A stretch of 64,000 bases of DNA from Saprospiraceae bacterium (GCA_026993525.1 JALWSS010000079.1:1-64000); one strand, 5' to 3'. Counted from the stretch's first letter, positions 34,896-45,796 are shown. Program-made: numbers and translations. The notes: generated by a model from the sequence alone, not told the origin.

Positions 34896-37800
34896 TTAAT
34901 CGAACTTGACATCGAGGGCCAGACCGCGCAACTCGTGAACGAGCACGTTGAATGACTCGGGAATATTGGGCTCAGGCATCACGTCGCCTTTCACGATGCT
35001 CTCGTAAGCCTTGGCCCGGCCTACGATGTCGTCAGATTTGACGGTGAGCAATTCCTGAAGGATGTTGGAAGCACCAAAGGCTTCAAGGGCCCAAACCTCC
35101 ATCTCACCAAAACGCTGACCACCGAACTGGGCCTTACCACCGAGTGGCTGCTGTGTGATGAGGGAGTACGGACCAATGGAACGGGCGTGCATCTTGTCAT
35201 CAACCATGTGCGACAACTTGAGCATGTAAATCACACCCACCGTTGCCTGCTGGTGGAACCTGTCGCCGGTTTCTCCGTCGTAGAGCCAGGTCTGCCCCAA
35301 AGAAGGCAGCTTGGCCTTCTGGATGTATTCTTCAATTTCATCGCGGGAAGCACCGTCGAAGATTGGCGTTGCGAAGCGAACACCCAACTTCTGACCGGCC
35401 CATCCCAAAACGGTTTCGAGAATCTGCCCCAGGTTCATACGGGAAGGTACGCCCAGCGGATTCAGTACGATGTCAACAGGCTCTCCGTCTTCGGTGAAAG
35501 GCATGTCTTCCATCCGAACGATTTTGGAAACAATACCCTTGTTACCATGACGACCGGCCAGCTTGTCGCCCACCTTCAGCTTGCGCTTTTTGGCGAGGTA
35601 AACTTTGGCAAGTTTGAGCACCCCTGCAGGCAATTCATCACCAATGCTGATGTTGAATTTCTCACGCTTGTAGCGCCCAATCTCCTCATTCAGCTTGATG
35701 CTGTAGTTGTGGAGCAGGCGGGCGATCAACTCATTGGTTTTTTCATCGTCGGTCCACCTGGTGTAATCCACGCGGGTATAATCGAGGGTACGCAGCAATT
35801 CCTGCGTGAACTTTTCACCCTTCGGAATGAGCGGTTCGTTGTAAATGCTCTTGACACCCTGCGACTTTTTGCCTTTGACCAGGGTGAGCAGTTTGTCAAT
35901 CAGGATGATTTTCAGCTCGTTGGTTGCAATGGCGTGCTGCTCATCCAGCTTTTTCAGAATCTCAGCTTCCTGTGTCTTCTGAACGTTGCTTTTCTTGGCT
36001 CTTGCAAACAAGCGTTTGCCAATGATCACACCTTCAACTGACGGGGAAACCTTGAGCGAAGCATCTTTCACATCACCGGCCTTGTCACCGAAGATGGCAC
36101 GGAGCAGCTTCTCTTCGGGAGAAGGATCAGTTTCACCCTTGGGCGTGATCTTCCCGATGAGGATGTCGCCTTCCTTCACCCAGGCACCGATGCGTATGAT
36201 GCCGTTTTCGTCAAGGTCTTTGGTGGCTTCCTCACTTACGTTGGGGATGTCGTTGGTCAGTTCCTCTTCACCGAGTTTGGTGTCTCTGACATCCAACTCA
36301 AAGTTTTCGATGTGAACAGAGGTGAAGATGTCTTCGCGCACAACCCGTTCAGAGATTACGATGGCGTCCTCAAAGTTGTAGCCCTTCCACGGCATGAATG
36401 CCACTTTAAGGTTTTGGCCGAGGGCCAATTCTCCTTTGTCGGTGGCATAGCCATCGCACAGAATCTGGCCTTTTTGTACGCGCTGTCCTTTGCGTACGAT
36501 GGGTTTCAGGTTGACGGATGTTGCCTGGTTGGTACGCAAAAACTTGGTCAGCTTGTAGGTCTTGCGGTTGTCTTCAAAAGAAACCAGTTGTTCTTCTTCA
36601 GTGCGGTCGTACCTGATGACGATTTCAGTGGCATCAACGTACTCCACCACACCTTCGCCCTCGGCGTTGATGAGCATGCGGGAGTCACGGGCCACCTTGC
36701 CTTCCAGGCCGGTTCCGACGATGGGAGCTGACGGACGCACCAGCGGCACTGCCTGACGCTGCATGTTGGAGCCCATGAGGGCACGGTTGGCGTCGTCGTT
36801 CTCGAGGAATGGGATCAATGAAGCGGACACGCCCACGATCTGGTTGGGTGCAACGTCCATGAACTCCAGCTCCTCTGGCGGCAGCACGGGGAAATCACCG
36901 TGCTCACGGGCCTTGATCCTTTCATTGAGGAAGTGGCCCTTCTCATCAATGGGAGCATTGGCCTGGGCAATCTTTTTGAAGTCTTCTGCTTCTGCAGAAA
37001 GGTATTGCGGAGGGTTCTTCACATCTACAACTCCTTTCTTAACCGGGCGGTAAGGAGTTTCGAGGAAGCCCATCTTGTTTACTTTGGCGTGAACGCAAAG
37101 CGTGGAGATAAGACCAATGTTGGGGCCCTCCGGTGTTTCAATGGTGCACAGCCGGCCGTAGTGAGAGTAGTGAACGTCACGCACCTCAAAGCCGGCACGC
37201 TCCCTTGACAGACCACCGGGGCCGAGGGCTGAGATACGGCGTTTGTGGGTGATCTCAGACAAGGGGTTGGTCTGATCGAGAAACTGCGACAACTGGCTGG
37301 TTCCGAAGAAAGAGTTGATCACAGAAGAAAGCGTACGCGCATTGATGAGGTCAATTGGTGTAAAGACTTCGTTGTCGCGCACGTTCATGCGCTCGCGGAT
37401 GGTACGGGCCATGCGGGCCAGACCTACACCGAATTGTGCGTACAATTGCTCGCCAACTGTACGAACCCGGCGGTTGCTCAAGTGGTCAATATCGTCGAGT
37501 TCAGCTTTTTGGTTGATCAGCCGCACCAGGTATTTCACAATGGCGATGATGTCATCTTTGGTGAGTACCAGCGTATCCATGCTGGTTTCCATTTTCAGCT
37601 TGCGGTTGATCTTGTAACGTCCAACTTCGCCGAGGTTGTAACGCTTGTCAGAAAAGAACAATTTGTCAATGATACCGCGGGCTGTTTCATCATCTGGTGG
37701 CTCGGCGCCGCGCAACTGCCGGTAGATATAATTCACCGCTTCCATTTCGGAGCTGGTGGGGTCTTTCTGAAGGGTGTTGTATATGATGGTATAGTCTTCT

Positions 37801-38717
37801 TCGATGTCTTCTCTTTGCAGAATGACATTTTCAACACCTGACTCCAGTACCAACTCGATGTTGTCCTCGTCAAGTTCCACGTCCCGTTCGAGGATGATCT
37901 CGTTGCGCTCGATGGTGACTACCTCGCCGGTATCTTCATCCACAAAATCCTCTGTCCAGGAGCGCAGTACCCTTGCGGCCAGTTTGCGCCCGATGGCCCC
38001 TTTGAGGGCCTTTTTGGTGTTGGGTATTTCGTCAGAAAGGTTGAAGAGCTCGAGGATTGACTTGTCAGTATCGTAGCCGATTGCCCGCAGAAGGGTGGTT
38101 ACCGGGAATTTCTTTTTCCGGTCAATGTAGGCAAACATGACGTTGTTGATGTCTGTGGCAAATTCCATCCAGGCCCCCTTAAACGGAATCACCCTTGCAG
38201 AGTAAATGGCGGTGCCGTTGGGGTGATAGGTCTGGCCAAAGAAAACACCCGGAGAGCGATGCAACTGTGACACGACCACACGCTCTGCCCCATTGATCAC
38301 GAAGGTACCTTTTGGCGTCATGTAAGGGATATTGCCAAGAAATACATCCTGCTCTATGGTCTCGAAATCCACGTGTTCTTCATCATTGCAGGAGAGGCGA
38401 AGCTTGGCTTTCAGCGGAACGCTGTAAGTCAGCCCGCGTTGCACACACTCATCAATGGTATAGCGGGGAGGATCAATGAAGTAATCGAGGAACTCCAGCA
38501 CAAAGATGTTTCGGGCATCCGTGATGGGATAATTCTCCATAAATACCTTATACAAGCCTTCATTGATACGGTTTTCAGGAGTTGTTTCCAACTGAAAGAA
38601 TTCCTGAAATGACCTCAGCTGGATTTCCAGCAAGTCCGGATATTCATGGGGCAAACGAATCTTACCGAAGCTGATTCGACCTGTTTCGGTGAGCGTGACA
38701 TTATCAGTTGACGTCAT
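34896..38717 (-). CDS. rpoB: DNA-directed RNA polymerase subunit beta
   Basis: A 1273-residue subunit of RNA polymerase. The rifampicin-pocket region reads [34 protein letters not shown], split here from SSVINS, with standard residues for a sensitive enzyme. Further motifs are GRHGNKG and [16 protein letters not shown]. The start is the first ATG of the frame. It is separated from rplL by 276 bp containing a strong hairpin. Confidence 0.98.
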   Translation of the reverse strand: MTSTDNVTLTETGRISFGKIRLPHEYPDLLEIQLRSFQEFFQLETTPENRINEGLYKVFMENYPITDARNIFVLEFLDYFIDPPRYTIDECVQRGLTYSVPLKAKLRLSCNDEEHVDFETIEQDVFLGNIPYMTPKGTFVINGAERVVVSQLHRSPGVFFGQTYHPNGTAIYSARVIPFKGAWMEFATDINNVMFAYIDRKKKFPVTTLLRAIGYDTDKSILELFNLSDEIPNTKKALKGAIGRKLAARVLRSWTEDFVDEDTGEVVTIERNEIILERDVELDEDNIELVLESGVENVILQREDIEEDYTIIYNTLQKDPTSSEMEAVNYIYRQLRGAEPPDDETARGIIDKLFFSDKRYNLGEVGRYKINRKLKMETSMDTLVLTKDDIIAIVKYLVRLINQKAELDDIDHLSNRRVRTVGEQLYAQFGVGLARMARTIRERMNVRDNEVFTPIDLINARTLSSVINSFFGTSQLSQFLDQTNPLSEITHKRRISALGPGGLSRERAGFEVRDVHYSHYGRLCTIETPEGPNIGLISTLCVHAKVNKMGFLETPYRPVKKGVVDVKNPPQYLSAEAEDFKKIAQANAPIDEKGHFLNERIKAREHGDFPVLPPEELEFMDVAPNQIVGVSASLIPFLENDDANRALMGSNMQRQAVPLVRPSAPIVGTGLEGKVARDSRMLINAEGEGVVEYVDATEIVIRYDRTEEEQLVSFEDNRKTYKLTKFLRTNQATSVNLKPIVRKGQRVQKGQILCDGYATDKGELALGQNLKVAFMPWKGYNFEDAIVISERVVREDIFTSVHIENFELDVRDTKLGEEELTNDIPNVSEEATKDLDENGIIRIGAWVKEGDILIGKITPKGETDPSPEEKLLRAIFGDKAGDVKDASLKVSPSVEGVIIGKRLFARAKKSNVQKTQEAEILKKLDEQHAIATNELKIILIDKLLTLVKGKKSQGVKSIYNEPLIPKGEKFTQELLRTLDYTRVDYTRWTDDEKTNELIARLLHNYSIKLNEEIGRYKREKFNISIGDELPAGVLKLAKVYLAKKRKLKVGDKLAGRHGNKGIVSKIVRMEDMPFTEDGEPVDIVLNPLGVPSRMNLGQILETVLGWAGQKLGVRFATPIFDGASRDEIEEYIQKAKLPSLGQTWLYDGETGDRFHQQATVGVIYMLKLSHMVDDKMHARSIGPYSLITQQPLGGKAQFGGQRFGEMEVWALEAFGASNILQELLTVKSDDIVGRAKAYESIVKGDVMPEPNIPESFNVLVHELRGLALDVKFD

Positions 38718-38880
38718 GTCTGGATATTGTTAAAATAAAATTAGAGAACAGCTAAGTGAATTCGGGTGTCGGAAGTAGTAGTCTTTTCGAGGTCCGGGTG
38801 GAACGATCTTCGCAGTCTGTGTATGCCAGTACAAAAAGCCGGCTCAATGGAACGGGGGTTGCAGCATACCAACAAGAACA

Positions 38881-38917
38881 GGCTTAGCCTTCCTGTAAAA
38901 AACAGGAAAGCTAAGCC
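38881..38917 (-). promoter_or_regulatory. Hairpin in the rplL-rpoB spacer
   Basis: GGCTTAGC (38881-38888) pairs with GCTAAGCC (38910-38917), and after one mismatch TTCCTGT (38890-38896) pairs with ACAGGAA (38902-38908) around five A. No T-tract follows on the minus strand. In E. coli the same position holds an attenuator and an RNase III cleavage site; this may be an analogue. Confidence 0.5.
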
Positions 38918-38993
38918 ATATTCATACTTCTTCTATGGATTACTAAAAGTGTAAATCAGCATTTGAAGATTTTGGTAAAACACTGCCCGTGGG

Positions 38994-39377
38994 CTACTTC
39001 AACTCAACTTGTGCACCAGCGGCTTCGAGATCAGCTTTGAGCTTTTCAGCCTCTTCTTTGGGTACAGCTTCTTTGATAGTAGCAGGAGCAGAGTCTACCA
39101 AACCTTTGGCTTCAACAAGACCCACACCGAGTGCGTCTTTAACTGCTTTTACAACTTTCAGTTTTTGAGCGCCGGCAGAATTCAATACAATATCAAATTC
39201 TGATTTTTCTTCAGCGCCTCCGCCTTCTCCACCACCTGCAGCAGGGCCAGCAGCTACAGCTACAGCAGCGGCAGCAGGCTTAATGCCATATTCCTCTTCC
39301 ATGATGTTGGTCAGTTCCTGTACATCCTTGATGGTAAGGTTGACCAACTGTTCAGCGAGAGCTTTCAAATCTGCCAT
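38994..39377 (-). CDS. rplL: 50S ribosomal protein L7/L12
   Basis: A 127-residue stalk protein that recruits translation factors. The N-terminal dimerisation helix is [26 protein letters not shown], the hinge is Ala/Gly-rich (about 35-55), and the C-terminal domain includes [30 protein letters not shown] 39377 is the family start; the frame continues upstream with non-family sequence. Confidence 0.97.
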   Translation of the reverse strand: MADLKALAEQLVNLTIKDVQELTNIMEEEYGIKPAAAAVAVAAGPAAGGGEGGGAEEKSEFDIVLNSAGAQKLKVVKAVKDALGVGLVEAKGLVDSAPATIKEAVPKEEAEKLKADLEAAGAQVELK

Positions 39378-39499
39378 GTCAATTGAATTTTTAAAAAATG
39401 ATAAATATATGCGTACGACTTGGAAGCCAAACCTATACACGGGTATTCTTCCTTCCTCAAACCCTTCACAAACACTTTAGTTGGCGAAGGCAAAAAGGA

Positions 39500-40024
39500 T
39501 CACTCCTTCTCTTCGAGGGCTTTGAGAACACCCATAACGTCCTGGCCACCTGAGCCAAGAGCAGAAAGCAAATTGCTCATTGGAGAACCAAGCAAGGTGA
39601 GCAGTTCGCCCAGTAAATCCTCTTTTGACTTGAGGTTGGCAAGCACATCCAGGTTCTCATCACCGATGAACACGTCGGTGTCAATGTAGGCTGCCTTGAT
39701 AACTGGTTTTTCTGATTCTTTGCGAAACTCCTTGATAACCCTGGCCGGCAAATTTGCCGTGTCGGTAAAAAGGATGGCGGTAGGACCTTTCAGGGAGTCG
39801 AAAACAGCAACGAAATTCTTTTCGGGTGCGGCGGATTCCAGGGCTTTGCGGGCCAGGGTGTTTTTCACCACACGCATTTCGATGCCTTTTTCGAAAAAGA
39901 GCCTTCTGAGTTTTGTGACTTGTTCAACAGTCATTGCAGAAGAGTCGGTAACATAGAAGAAGGCTGTTGACTCAAACTTCTGCTTCAATTCCTCTATGAC
40001 TGCCGCTTTTTCTTGCCTTGTCAT
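39500..40024 (-). CDS. rplJ: 50S ribosomal protein L10
   Basis: A 174-residue base of the ribosomal stalk, binding 23S rRNA and L7/L12 dimers. It starts MTRQEKAAVIEELKQKFE and has RRLFFEKGIEMRVVKNTLARKAL and the C-terminal L12-binding helix. It follows rplA by 90 bp of hairpin-rich leader, which suggests autogenous control. Confidence 0.97.
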   Translation of the reverse strand: MTRQEKAAVIEELKQKFESTAFFYVTDSSAMTVEQVTKLRRLFFEKGIEMRVVKNTLARKALESAAPEKNFVAVFDSLKGPTAILFTDTANLPARVIKEFRKESEKPVIKAAYIDTDVFIGDENLDVLANLKSKEDLLGELLTLLGSPMSNLLSALGSGGQDVMGVLKALEEKE

Positions 40025-40114
40025 TTCCTTATGATTTTTCCCCCGAGGTTTCGGGGACAGGCTTTCGGCAAATGCTGATCAAGCCCGGTTGTCAGCATTG
40101 GCCCAAGGCCAGAT
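40025..40114 (-). promoter_or_regulatory. Candidate L10 leader
   Basis: The rplA-rplJ spacer folds strongly: AATGCTGA (40071-40078) with TCAGCATT (40092-40099), and CCCCGA-GGTT-TCGGGG (40041-40056). L10(L12)4 binds the leader of its own mRNA in many bacteria, and this position matches. The kink-turn needed for L10 binding was not verified. Confidence 0.4.
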
Positions 40115-40807
40115 TTAACGAATGTCTTTTGGATCAACCTTGATGCCGGGGCTCATGGTACTTGCCACAGTGATTGACTTCATGTAAGTACCTTTGGCAG
40201 AGGACGGCTTCATCTTTTGCAAGGTGTGGAGCAGTTCAAGAGCGTTCTCAGCCAGCTTTTCGGGTTCAAAAGACACCCGTCCAACCGATGAGTGGATGAT
40301 TCCGTATTTGTCAACACGGAAAGCAACCTTACCACCCTTTACATCTTTGACTGCACTTGCAATGTCCATGGTTACGGTGCCGGTTTTCGGGTTGGGCATC
40401 AAACCACGTGGACCGAGAATTCTGGCCACTCTACCTACTTTGGCCATTACAGTTGGTGTAGCTACAGCTACATCAAAATCTGTCCAGCCACCGGATATCC
40501 TGGCGATCAGTTCATCGAGGCCAACTTCATCAGCGCCGGCATCTTTGGCTTCCTGTTCCTTGTCAGGTGTACAGAAAACAACCACTCGTTTGGTTTTACC
40601 GGTACCGTGCGGCAGTGTTACAGTTCCGCGCAGTGCCTGATCAGCTTTACGCGGATCCACCCCGAGGCGTACGTGAAGGTCAACGGAGGCATCAAAATTG
40701 GCTGTGTTGACCTCTTTCACCAGGCTCATCGCATCATTGATGGGATAAAGCTTTCCGTGCTCCACTTTGGCCTCGGCGGCTTTTCTTTTTTTCGGAATTT
40801 TTGCCAT
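40115..40807 (-). CDS. rplA: 50S ribosomal protein L1
   Basis: A 230-residue L1-stalk protein, also a translational repressor of its operon in many bacteria. Signature [33 protein letters not shown] and [15 protein letters not shown] (given in part) are present. It follows rplK by 96 bp. Confidence 0.97.
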   Translation of the reverse strand: MAKIPKKRKAAEAKVEHGKLYPINDAMSLVKEVNTANFDASVDLHVRLGVDPRKADQALRGTVTLPHGTGKTKRVVVFCTPDKEQEAKDAGADEVGLDELIARISGGWTDFDVAVATPTVMAKVGRVARILGPRGLMPNPKTGTVTMDIASAVKDVKGGKVAFRVDKYGIIHSSVGRVSFEPEKLAENALELLHTLQKMKPSSAKGTYMKSITVASTMSPGIKVDPKDIR

Positions 40808-40903
40808 GTCATTAAAATTGTTGAGGTAATTAGCGCCTCACGATCTTTATCGCTACGGCTCCCTTCGTTTAGGAATACTCCATCAGGAGAAATTCCGGAT
40901 TGT

Positions 40904-41344
40904 TTATTCAGGTGCGTTACCACCCTGCACAATGATCCCCATACTGCGGGCTGTACCGGCCACCATCTTCATGGCAGATTCTACGGTAAAGCAGTTGAGG
41001 TCGGGCATTTTGTTTTCGGCAATGGTTCGTACCTGGTCCCAGGTCACTTTGCCCACCTTTTGGCGGTTTGATTCCGGCGAACCACTTTTCAGCTTTGCAG
41101 CTTCCAAAAGCTGTACGGCAGCTGGAGGTGTTTTGATGATAAAGTCAAAAGACTTGTCTTTGTACACCGTGATCTGTACCGGAAGCAACTGCCCCATGCG
41201 GTCCTGTGTTTGCGCATTGAAACGCTTGCAGAACTCCATGATGTTCACCCCTTTGGCACCCAGTGCAGGGCCAATTGGGGGCGAAGGGTTGGCCTGTCCG
41301 CCCCTTGCCTGTATCTTGATCAGAAATTCGACTTCTTTTGCCAT
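40904..41344 (-). CDS. rplK: 50S ribosomal protein L11
   Basis: A 146-residue protein of the GTPase-associated centre. Signature [26 protein letters not shown] opens the protein, and the C-terminal RNA-binding domain reads [20 protein letters not shown]. It lies 80 bp after nusG, in a spacer that can form a branched hairpin. Confidence 0.97.
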   Translation of the reverse strand: MAKEVEFLIKIQARGGQANPSPPIGPALGAKGVNIMEFCKRFNAQTQDRMGQLLPVQITVYKDKSFDFIIKTPPAAVQLLEAAKLKSGSPESNRQKVGKVTWDQVRTIAENKMPDLNCFTVESAMKMVAGTARSMGIIVQGGNAPE

Positions 41345-41365
41345 TTTAAAAGTATTTACTGTGTG

Positions 41366-41425
41366 ATCCGGTTCCGGGAAGCACCCCTTTCAGGTGAGAA
41401 ATCCCTGAGGAGTCGAAAACCGGAT
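41366..41425 (-). promoter_or_regulatory. Leader hairpin between nusG and rplK
   Basis: ATCCGGTT (41366-41373) pairs perfectly with AACCGGAT (41418-41425), closing an inner stem TCAGG (41390-41394) with CCTGA (41404-41408). The 3' partner lies 20-30 nt before the rplK start. L1 represses L11-L1 operons through a leader at this place, so this is a candidate L1 site. Confidence 0.45.
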
Positions 41426-41973
41426 TACTGTGCTTTTTCTACCTGCATGAAGTTGAGCTCAACTTCTGTTCCCCTGCCGAAGATCTTCACGATTACCTTG
41501 AGCTTCTTCTTCTCCTCATTCACCTCCTGAACATCGCCGACGAAATCAGCGAAGGGCCCGTCAATAATTTTTACGGTTTCGCCTACGAGGAACGGCTCGA
41601 GCATCTGCTCTCCGGCGTCCTGTGATTCATCCACCTTGCCCAACAGCCTGTTGGCTTCGTGATTCTGCATCGGGATGGGAGAGTTTTTCCCGAGGAAGTG
41701 AATCACATTTGGAATATTCGCAATTGTCTGAACAACTTCACCTGTCAATTTGGAAGGCTCAGCTTCCACCAGAATGTAACCCGGAAGAATGTTCCTTTCA
41801 GAAATCACCTTCTTCCCCCCGCGTATCTTGTAAACTTTCTCAGTGGGTACGATCACCTGGGTAATGAAAGAATCCCATCCGCTTCGCTGGAGTTCCAGTT
41901 CAACGCGTTCTTTCACTTTCTTTTCCTTGCCGCTGATTACGCGCAGTGAGTACCACTTTTTCTCTTCAGACAT
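41425..41973 (-). CDS. nusG: Transcription termination/antitermination factor NusG
   Basis: A 182-residue protein with the NGN domain (about 1-110, EKKWYSLRVISGKEKKVKERVE) and a C-terminal KOW domain (GETVKIIDGPFADFVGDVQEV). It binds RNA polymerase and couples it to Rho or the ribosome. It follows secE by about 30 bp. Confidence 0.97.
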   Translation of the reverse strand: MSEEKKWYSLRVISGKEKKVKERVELELQRSGWDSFITQVIVPTEKVYKIRGGKKVISERNILPGYILVEAEPSKLTGEVVQTIANIPNVIHFLGKNSPIPMQNHEANRLLGKVDESQDAGEQMLEPFLVGETVKIIDGPFADFVGDVQEVNEEKKKLKVIVKIFGRGTEVELNFMQVEKAQ

Positions 41974-42003
41974 GGATACGCTGGTTTTGGGCTATCTGTC
42001 CGT

Positions 42004-42198
42004 TTAGCCGAGTTTGTAGATGATCCCGTTGAGAATTCCCTTTGAAACTGAATCCATCACGAAAACCAACAGGGTAAAGATCAGAATGCCCACCAGCACG
42101 ACAATGGTAGTGCTCTGAAGGCTTGACCAGCTCGGCCAGGTCACTTTGGTAAGCAACTCGTTGTAACTTTCCTGAAAGTAGAGTTTTATCTTTTCCAT
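42004..42198 (-). CDS. secE: Preprotein translocase subunit SecE
   Basis: A 64-residue single-pass subunit of the SecYEG channel. It begins MEKIKLYFQESYNELLTKVTWPSW, where the amphipathic helix with KVTWPS is the family mark, followed by one membrane helix (about 32-54). An ATG 42 bp upstream would overlap the tRNA-Trp 3' end, so 42198 is preferred. Confidence 0.95.
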   Translation of the reverse strand: MEKIKLYFQESYNELLTKVTWPSWSSLQSTTIVVLVGILIFTLLVFVMDSVSKGILNGIIYKLG

Positions 42199-42234
42199 TT
42201 TGCTCTTTTGGCGGCCTTTTGCCGCTGTTGTTTT

Positions 42235-42310
42235 TGGCACGGGCGGAAGGACTCGAACCCTCAGCCTACGGTTTTGGAGACCGTCGCTCTACCAGTTGAG
42301 CTACGCCCGT
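42235..42310 (-). tRNA. tRNA-Trp (anticodon CCA)
   Basis: A full cloverleaf with acceptor arms ACGGGCG/CGCCCGT, D-arm GTAGCTCAACTGGTAGAGC, anticodon loop CTCCAAA and T-arm GGGTTCGAGTCC. Discriminator G is followed by an encoded CCA. It lies between tuf and secE, its usual place in this phylum. Confidence 0.96.
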
Positions 42311-42388
42311 TTATAGACGGGGAAAAGTTAAGCGCTGCCAAAGGCCCCACACTTAACTTTTTCCCCAACTATTATTCAGTATCGGAGA

Positions 42389-43585
42389 TCAGTCGAGAAT
42401 CTCAGTTACCTGACCGGCGCCAACGGTACGGCCACCTTCACGGATAGCGAAGCGCAGACCTTTCTCCATTGCGATCGGGTTGATCAACTTAACCTCGAGG
42501 GTTACGTTGTCGCCAGGCATTACCATTTCAACACCATCCGGCAGGGTTACGTCACCGGTTACGTCAGTGGTACGGAAGTAAAACTGAGGACGGTAGTTGT
42601 TGAAGAATGGGGTGTGACGGCCACCTTCGTCTTTGCTCAGCACGTACACCTCGCACTTGAAGTGCTTGTGAGGAGTTACTGAACCAGGTTCGCAGATTAC
42701 CATTCCACGACGGATCTCATCTTTGTCAATACCACGGAGCAGCAAGCCGGCATTGTCACCGGCTTCACCGCGATCCAGCAATTTGCGGAACATCTCTACG
42801 CCGGTAACTGTAGAAGTCAGTGGTTTTTCACCTTCTTTCATCATACCCACGATCTCTACAGGATCACCAACTTTGATCACACCGCGCTCAATACGACCGG
42901 TGGCAACAGTACCACGGCCGGTGATTGAGAAGACGTCCTCGATAGGCATGAGGAAAGGCTTGTCAACGGCACGTACCGGTTCGGGAATATCGTTGTCAAC
43001 GGCTGCCATCAGGTCACGGATAGCCTGAACATTTTCAGGGTCTCCTTCCAGGGCCTTCAGTGCAGAACCCTTGATGATAGAAGCATTGTCGCCATCGAAC
43101 TCATACTGGCTGAGCAGTTCACGCACTTCCATTTCTACCAGCTCGATCATTTCCGGGTCGTCAACGAGGTCAACCTTGTTCATGAAAACCACGATCTTGG
43201 GTACCCCTACCTGACGGGCCAGGAGGATGTGTTCACGGGTTTGAGGCATGGGACCATCAGTAGCCGCAACTACGAGGATGGCGCCGTCCATCTGGGCAGC
43301 ACCGGTTACCATGTTTTTTACATAGTCGGCGTGGCCGGGGCAGTCAACGTGGGCGTAGTGACGGTTGGCTGTCTCGTACTCGACGTGGGCGGTATTAATG
43401 GTAATACCGCGCTCTTTTTCTTCCGGAGCCGCGTCAATTGAGTCATAGTCAGCTTTTTCTGCAAGACCTTCCTCCGCTAGTACATAAGTGATGGCAGCGG
43501 TAAGGGTCGTCTTGCCGTGGTCAACGTGACCAATCGTCCCGATATTGACGTGCGGTTTAGTTCTTTGAAAAGTTTCTTTTGCCAT
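42389..43585 (-). CDS. tuf: Elongation factor Tu
   Basis: A 398-residue GTPase that delivers aminoacyl-tRNA to the ribosome. G motifs: [22 protein letters not shown] and NKVD. Domains 2 and 3 are complete and the end is [14 protein letters not shown]. It is flanked by tRNA genes on both sides and probably forms one transcript with them. Confidence 0.98.
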   Translation of the reverse strand: MAKETFQRTKPHVNIGTIGHVDHGKTTLTAAITYVLAEEGLAEKADYDSIDAAPEEKERGITINTAHVEYETANRHYAHVDCPGHADYVKNMVTGAAQMDGAILVVAATDGPMPQTREHILLARQVGVPKIVVFMNKVDLVDDPEMIELVEMEVRELLSQYEFDGDNASIIKGSALKALEGDPENVQAIRDLMAAVDNDIPEPVRAVDKPFLMPIEDVFSITGRGTVATGRIERGVIKVGDPVEIVGMMKEGEKPLTSTVTGVEMFRKLLDRGEAGDNAGLLLRGIDKDEIRRGMVICEPGSVTPHKHFKCEVYVLSKDEGGRHTPFFNNYRPQFYFRTTDVTGDVTLPDGVEMVMPGDNVTLEVKLINPIAMEKGLRFAIREGGRTVGAGQVTEILD

Positions 43586-43676
43586 CGGATAAAAATTTTG
43601 ATCTTAAGGTGAAAAAAATGAAAAACCCCGCACCCACTTCCCCGGCAATACCTAAGAAACAGATGAAGGTTTTTAG

Positions 43677-43748
<72 letters not shown>

Positions 43749-43819
43749 CTGCATGGTTGCTTTTACGTAGACTTTCGCCCAGAGTTGTATCTCATTCCTG
43801 AAACAAAAGTCAAAATAAG

Positions 43820-43892
43820 AGCGGGCGACGAGACTCGAACCCGCGACCCTCAGCTTGGAAGGCTGATGCTCTACCAACTGAGCTACGCCCGC
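43820..43892 (-). tRNA. tRNA-Gly (anticodon TCC)
   Basis: Cloverleaf with acceptor GCGGGCG/CGCCCGC, anticodon stem TCAGC/GCTGA and loop CTTCCAA. Discriminator T; CCA is not encoded. 73 nt. Confidence 0.95.
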
Positions 43893-43898
43893 TTATTT

Positions 43899-43984
43899 TG
43901 GTGGGGGTGGTAGGATTCGAACCTACTCAGTCAGAGACAACAGATTTACAGTCTGCCCCGGCTCTCCAACTCCGGCGCACCCCC
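43899..43984 (-). tRNA. tRNA-Tyr (anticodon GTA)
   Basis: A class II tRNA with acceptor GGGGGTG/CACCCCC, anticodon loop CTGTAAA and a long variable arm. Discriminator A is followed by an encoded CCA. It is 6 nt upstream of tRNA-Gly. Confidence 0.95.
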
Positions 43985-44068
43985 ATCCTTCCCCGGTCAA
44001 GACGCAGGGAAATATATTTCAGCTTGATTCCTTTGGCCAGGCAGCCAACTGCGAACCCACAATGCCAG

Positions 44069-44141
44069 AGCCGATGGAGGGACTCGAACCCCCGACCAGC
44101 TGATTACAAATCAGCTGCTCTACCAGCTGAGCTACATCGGC
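44069..44141 (-). tRNA. tRNA-Thr (anticodon TGT)
   Basis: Cloverleaf with acceptor GCCGATG/CATCGGC, anticodon stem GCTGA/TCAGC and loop TTTGTAA. Discriminator T; CCA is not encoded. It is the first tRNA of the cluster in transcription order. Confidence 0.95.
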
Positions 44142-44443
44142 ATTGTAGATCCAATGGTAATGCCTGTGGAACACAAGCTTAAGAATGTAAATTATTTCAA
44201 TATATTTTTCCGCATTTGCGGATTGAAGCCCTCACTTTTGAGGCCCTTTTTTGAAGCGCCGGCAAAGATATACCTTTTGAAAAAAAATGAAAATTCTCCT
44301 CAAATCTTTTCCGGCCTTTTTTTGGAGGCGCAAAGGTAGGCTTTTTCGTTAATTGTTCAACTCAATTTGACAGGCCAATCACATTTTTTTTTCTGGCTTT
44401 TTACGATTGGGAGGATCAGCACATCGCCGGTGAGAATGAGCCG
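44142..44443. other. AT-rich region upstream of the tRNA-tuf cluster
   Basis: No gene is seen between hpf's terminator and the first tRNA. The promoter of the tRNA-tuf-secE transcript should be here; I could not place it. Small stems CCGCA-TT-TGCGG (about 44211-44222) and CCTCA-CTTT-TGAGG (about 44230-44243) are present. Confidence 0.4.
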
Positions 44444-44481
44444 TAAAAAAAGAGAGGGAGAACCCCTTGTCAGGCTCTCCC
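44444..44481 (-). terminator. Terminator after hpf
   Basis: GGGAGAACC (44456-44464) pairs with GGCTCTCCC (44473-44481), nine pairs with one G-U. On the minus strand it runs into CTCTCTTTTTTT. It ends the xerC-hpf transcript. Confidence 0.75.
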
Positions 44482-44515
44482 CCGGTTGCTTTTTTTGTCC
44501 CGGAAAGAATCACGA

Positions 44516-44830
44516 TCAAGCTGCGGCACCGTTGTGATCCCTGAGTTTTTCTTTGTACCTGGTAAGTTGTCGCTTAAGGTTGTCAATGGCTCCTCCTACA
44601 GAGGCTTCAAAAGTCTTGTGTGTTTCCTTAGCAAAAAGGGTTTGCCCCGGCACCATTAACCGCACTTCTGCCACTTTGTCGCGGACCTGGCCCGAGTTCT
44701 CCAGCCGCAACTTCACATCGGCTTCAATGATCCGGTCAAAGAAAAGATCCAGCTTGTTCATTTTGGCCTGGATGAAATCAATCAACTTCTGGTCAGCTTT
44801 AAACTGAACTGCTTCGGTGTGTACTTTCAT
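44516..44830 (-). CDS. hpf: Ribosome hibernation-promoting factor (short form)
   Basis: A 104-residue HPF/RaiA-family protein that binds the 30S decoding channel in stationary phase. It shows MKVHTEAVQFKADQKLIDFIQAK, VKLRLEN and TFEASVGGAIDNLKRQLTRYKEK. The C-terminal dimerisation domain of long HPF is absent. It is 63 bp after the recombinase gene on the same strand, as in many Bacteroidota. Confidence 0.93.
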   Translation of the reverse strand: MKVHTEAVQFKADQKLIDFIQAKMNKLDLFFDRIIEADVKLRLENSGQVRDKVAEVRLMVPGQTLFAKETHKTFEASVGGAIDNLKRQLTRYKEKLRDHNGAAA

Positions 44831-44893
44831 AGATGTAAATTTTACCTGTTAAAGAATAAGGTGTAGTACGACCCCTGGCATTTCCGGGACCGG

Positions 44894-45796
44894 TCAGGGT
44901 ATCGGTTGTGATTTGGCTTTCGGGTGCGCCTGTTCGTAAACCTTGCGCAACTTTTCAATGGAATTGTGGGTGTAAACCTGGGTAGCAGCCAAACTGGAAT
45001 GCCCCAGCAATTCCTTTATCGCATTCAAATCTGCACCGTGGTTGGACAGGTGGGTGGCAAACGAATGGCGGAGAACATGGGGGCTGCGTTGGTCTGCGGT
45101 GGTCACCAGTGACAAATACCGGCGCACAATCTTGTAAACCTGGGAACTGGTAATCGCCTGGCCTTTGTCGGAAAGAAACAGGAATTGCGAAGCGACCTCC
45201 GGAAAGGTCCTGTCTTTAAGATCGATGTAATCTTTCAAAAGCTGTACTAAATGGGGGGCCAATGGCACCAGGCGCTCCTTGTTTCCCTTTCCTTTCACTT
45301 TCAACTGCAATGCGTCCAGGTCGAGATCGGCATGTTGCAGGCCCACCAGCTCTGAGCAACGGATGCCCGTGCAGTAAAGCAGTTCCAGTATCAGCTTGTT
45401 CCTTAAACCGTTGTAGCCGCTTCCAAAATCAACATTCCCGAAAAGAAAGCTCATCTGCTTTTCGCCGATCACCTGGGGCAAACGTTTGCCCACTTTGGGC
45501 GCGATGACCCTTGCCATGGGGTTGGTTTCGATTTCTTTTCGCTTGCGCAAAAATTTGAAATAGCTCTTCAGGCAAGAAAGTTTCCTGTTGATGGAACGAG
45601 GGCCTACGCCGTTGTCGAGCAAATCCACCATCCAGGAACGGACGTGGGTGTGCTTCACCTGACGCACATCGGTCATCTCATAAGTTTTCTGAAGAAAAAG
45701 GAAAAACTGGGACAGATCTGTCTGATAAGCCTTCAGCGTGTGAGGTGAATAACGCTTTTCTAATTCCAGGTATTGAAAAAACAAGTGTTGTTTCAT
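44894..45796 (-). CDS. xerC: Tyrosine recombinase, XerC/XerD type
   Basis: A 300-residue site-specific recombinase. A SAM-like core-binding domain (about 1-85) precedes the catalytic domain with Arg in GIRCSELVGL, HVLRHSFATHLSNHG (His-x2-Arg), LGHSSLAATQVYTH (His and nucleophile Tyr). Intact and of normal length, so it is likely the chromosome-dimer resolvase and not an integrase; it sits in the conserved xerC-hpf context. Confidence 0.9.
   Translation of the reverse strand: MKQHLFFQYLELEKRYSPHTLKAYQTDLSQFFLFLQKTYEMTDVRQVKHTHVRSWMVDLLDNGVGPRSINRKLSCLKSYFKFLRKRKEIETNPMARVIAPKVGKRLPQVIGEKQMSFLFGNVDFGSGYNGLRNKLILELLYCTGIRCSELVGLQHADLDLDALQLKVKGKGNKERLVPLAPHLVQLLKDYIDLKDRTFPEVASQFLFLSDKGQAITSSQVYKIVRRYLSLVTTADQRSPHVLRHSFATHLSNHGADLNAIKELLGHSSLAATQVYTHNSIEKLRKVYEQAHPKAKSQPIP

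Noticed and set aside
35187-36041. Long open frame antisense to rpoB
   Set aside because: It is a by-product of rpoB codon use; no motif and no conserved start.
44894-45796. Mobile-element integrase
   Set aside because: The recombinase lies in the conserved xerC-hpf context, is full length, and no attachment-site repeats or cargo genes are seen despite nearby tRNAs.
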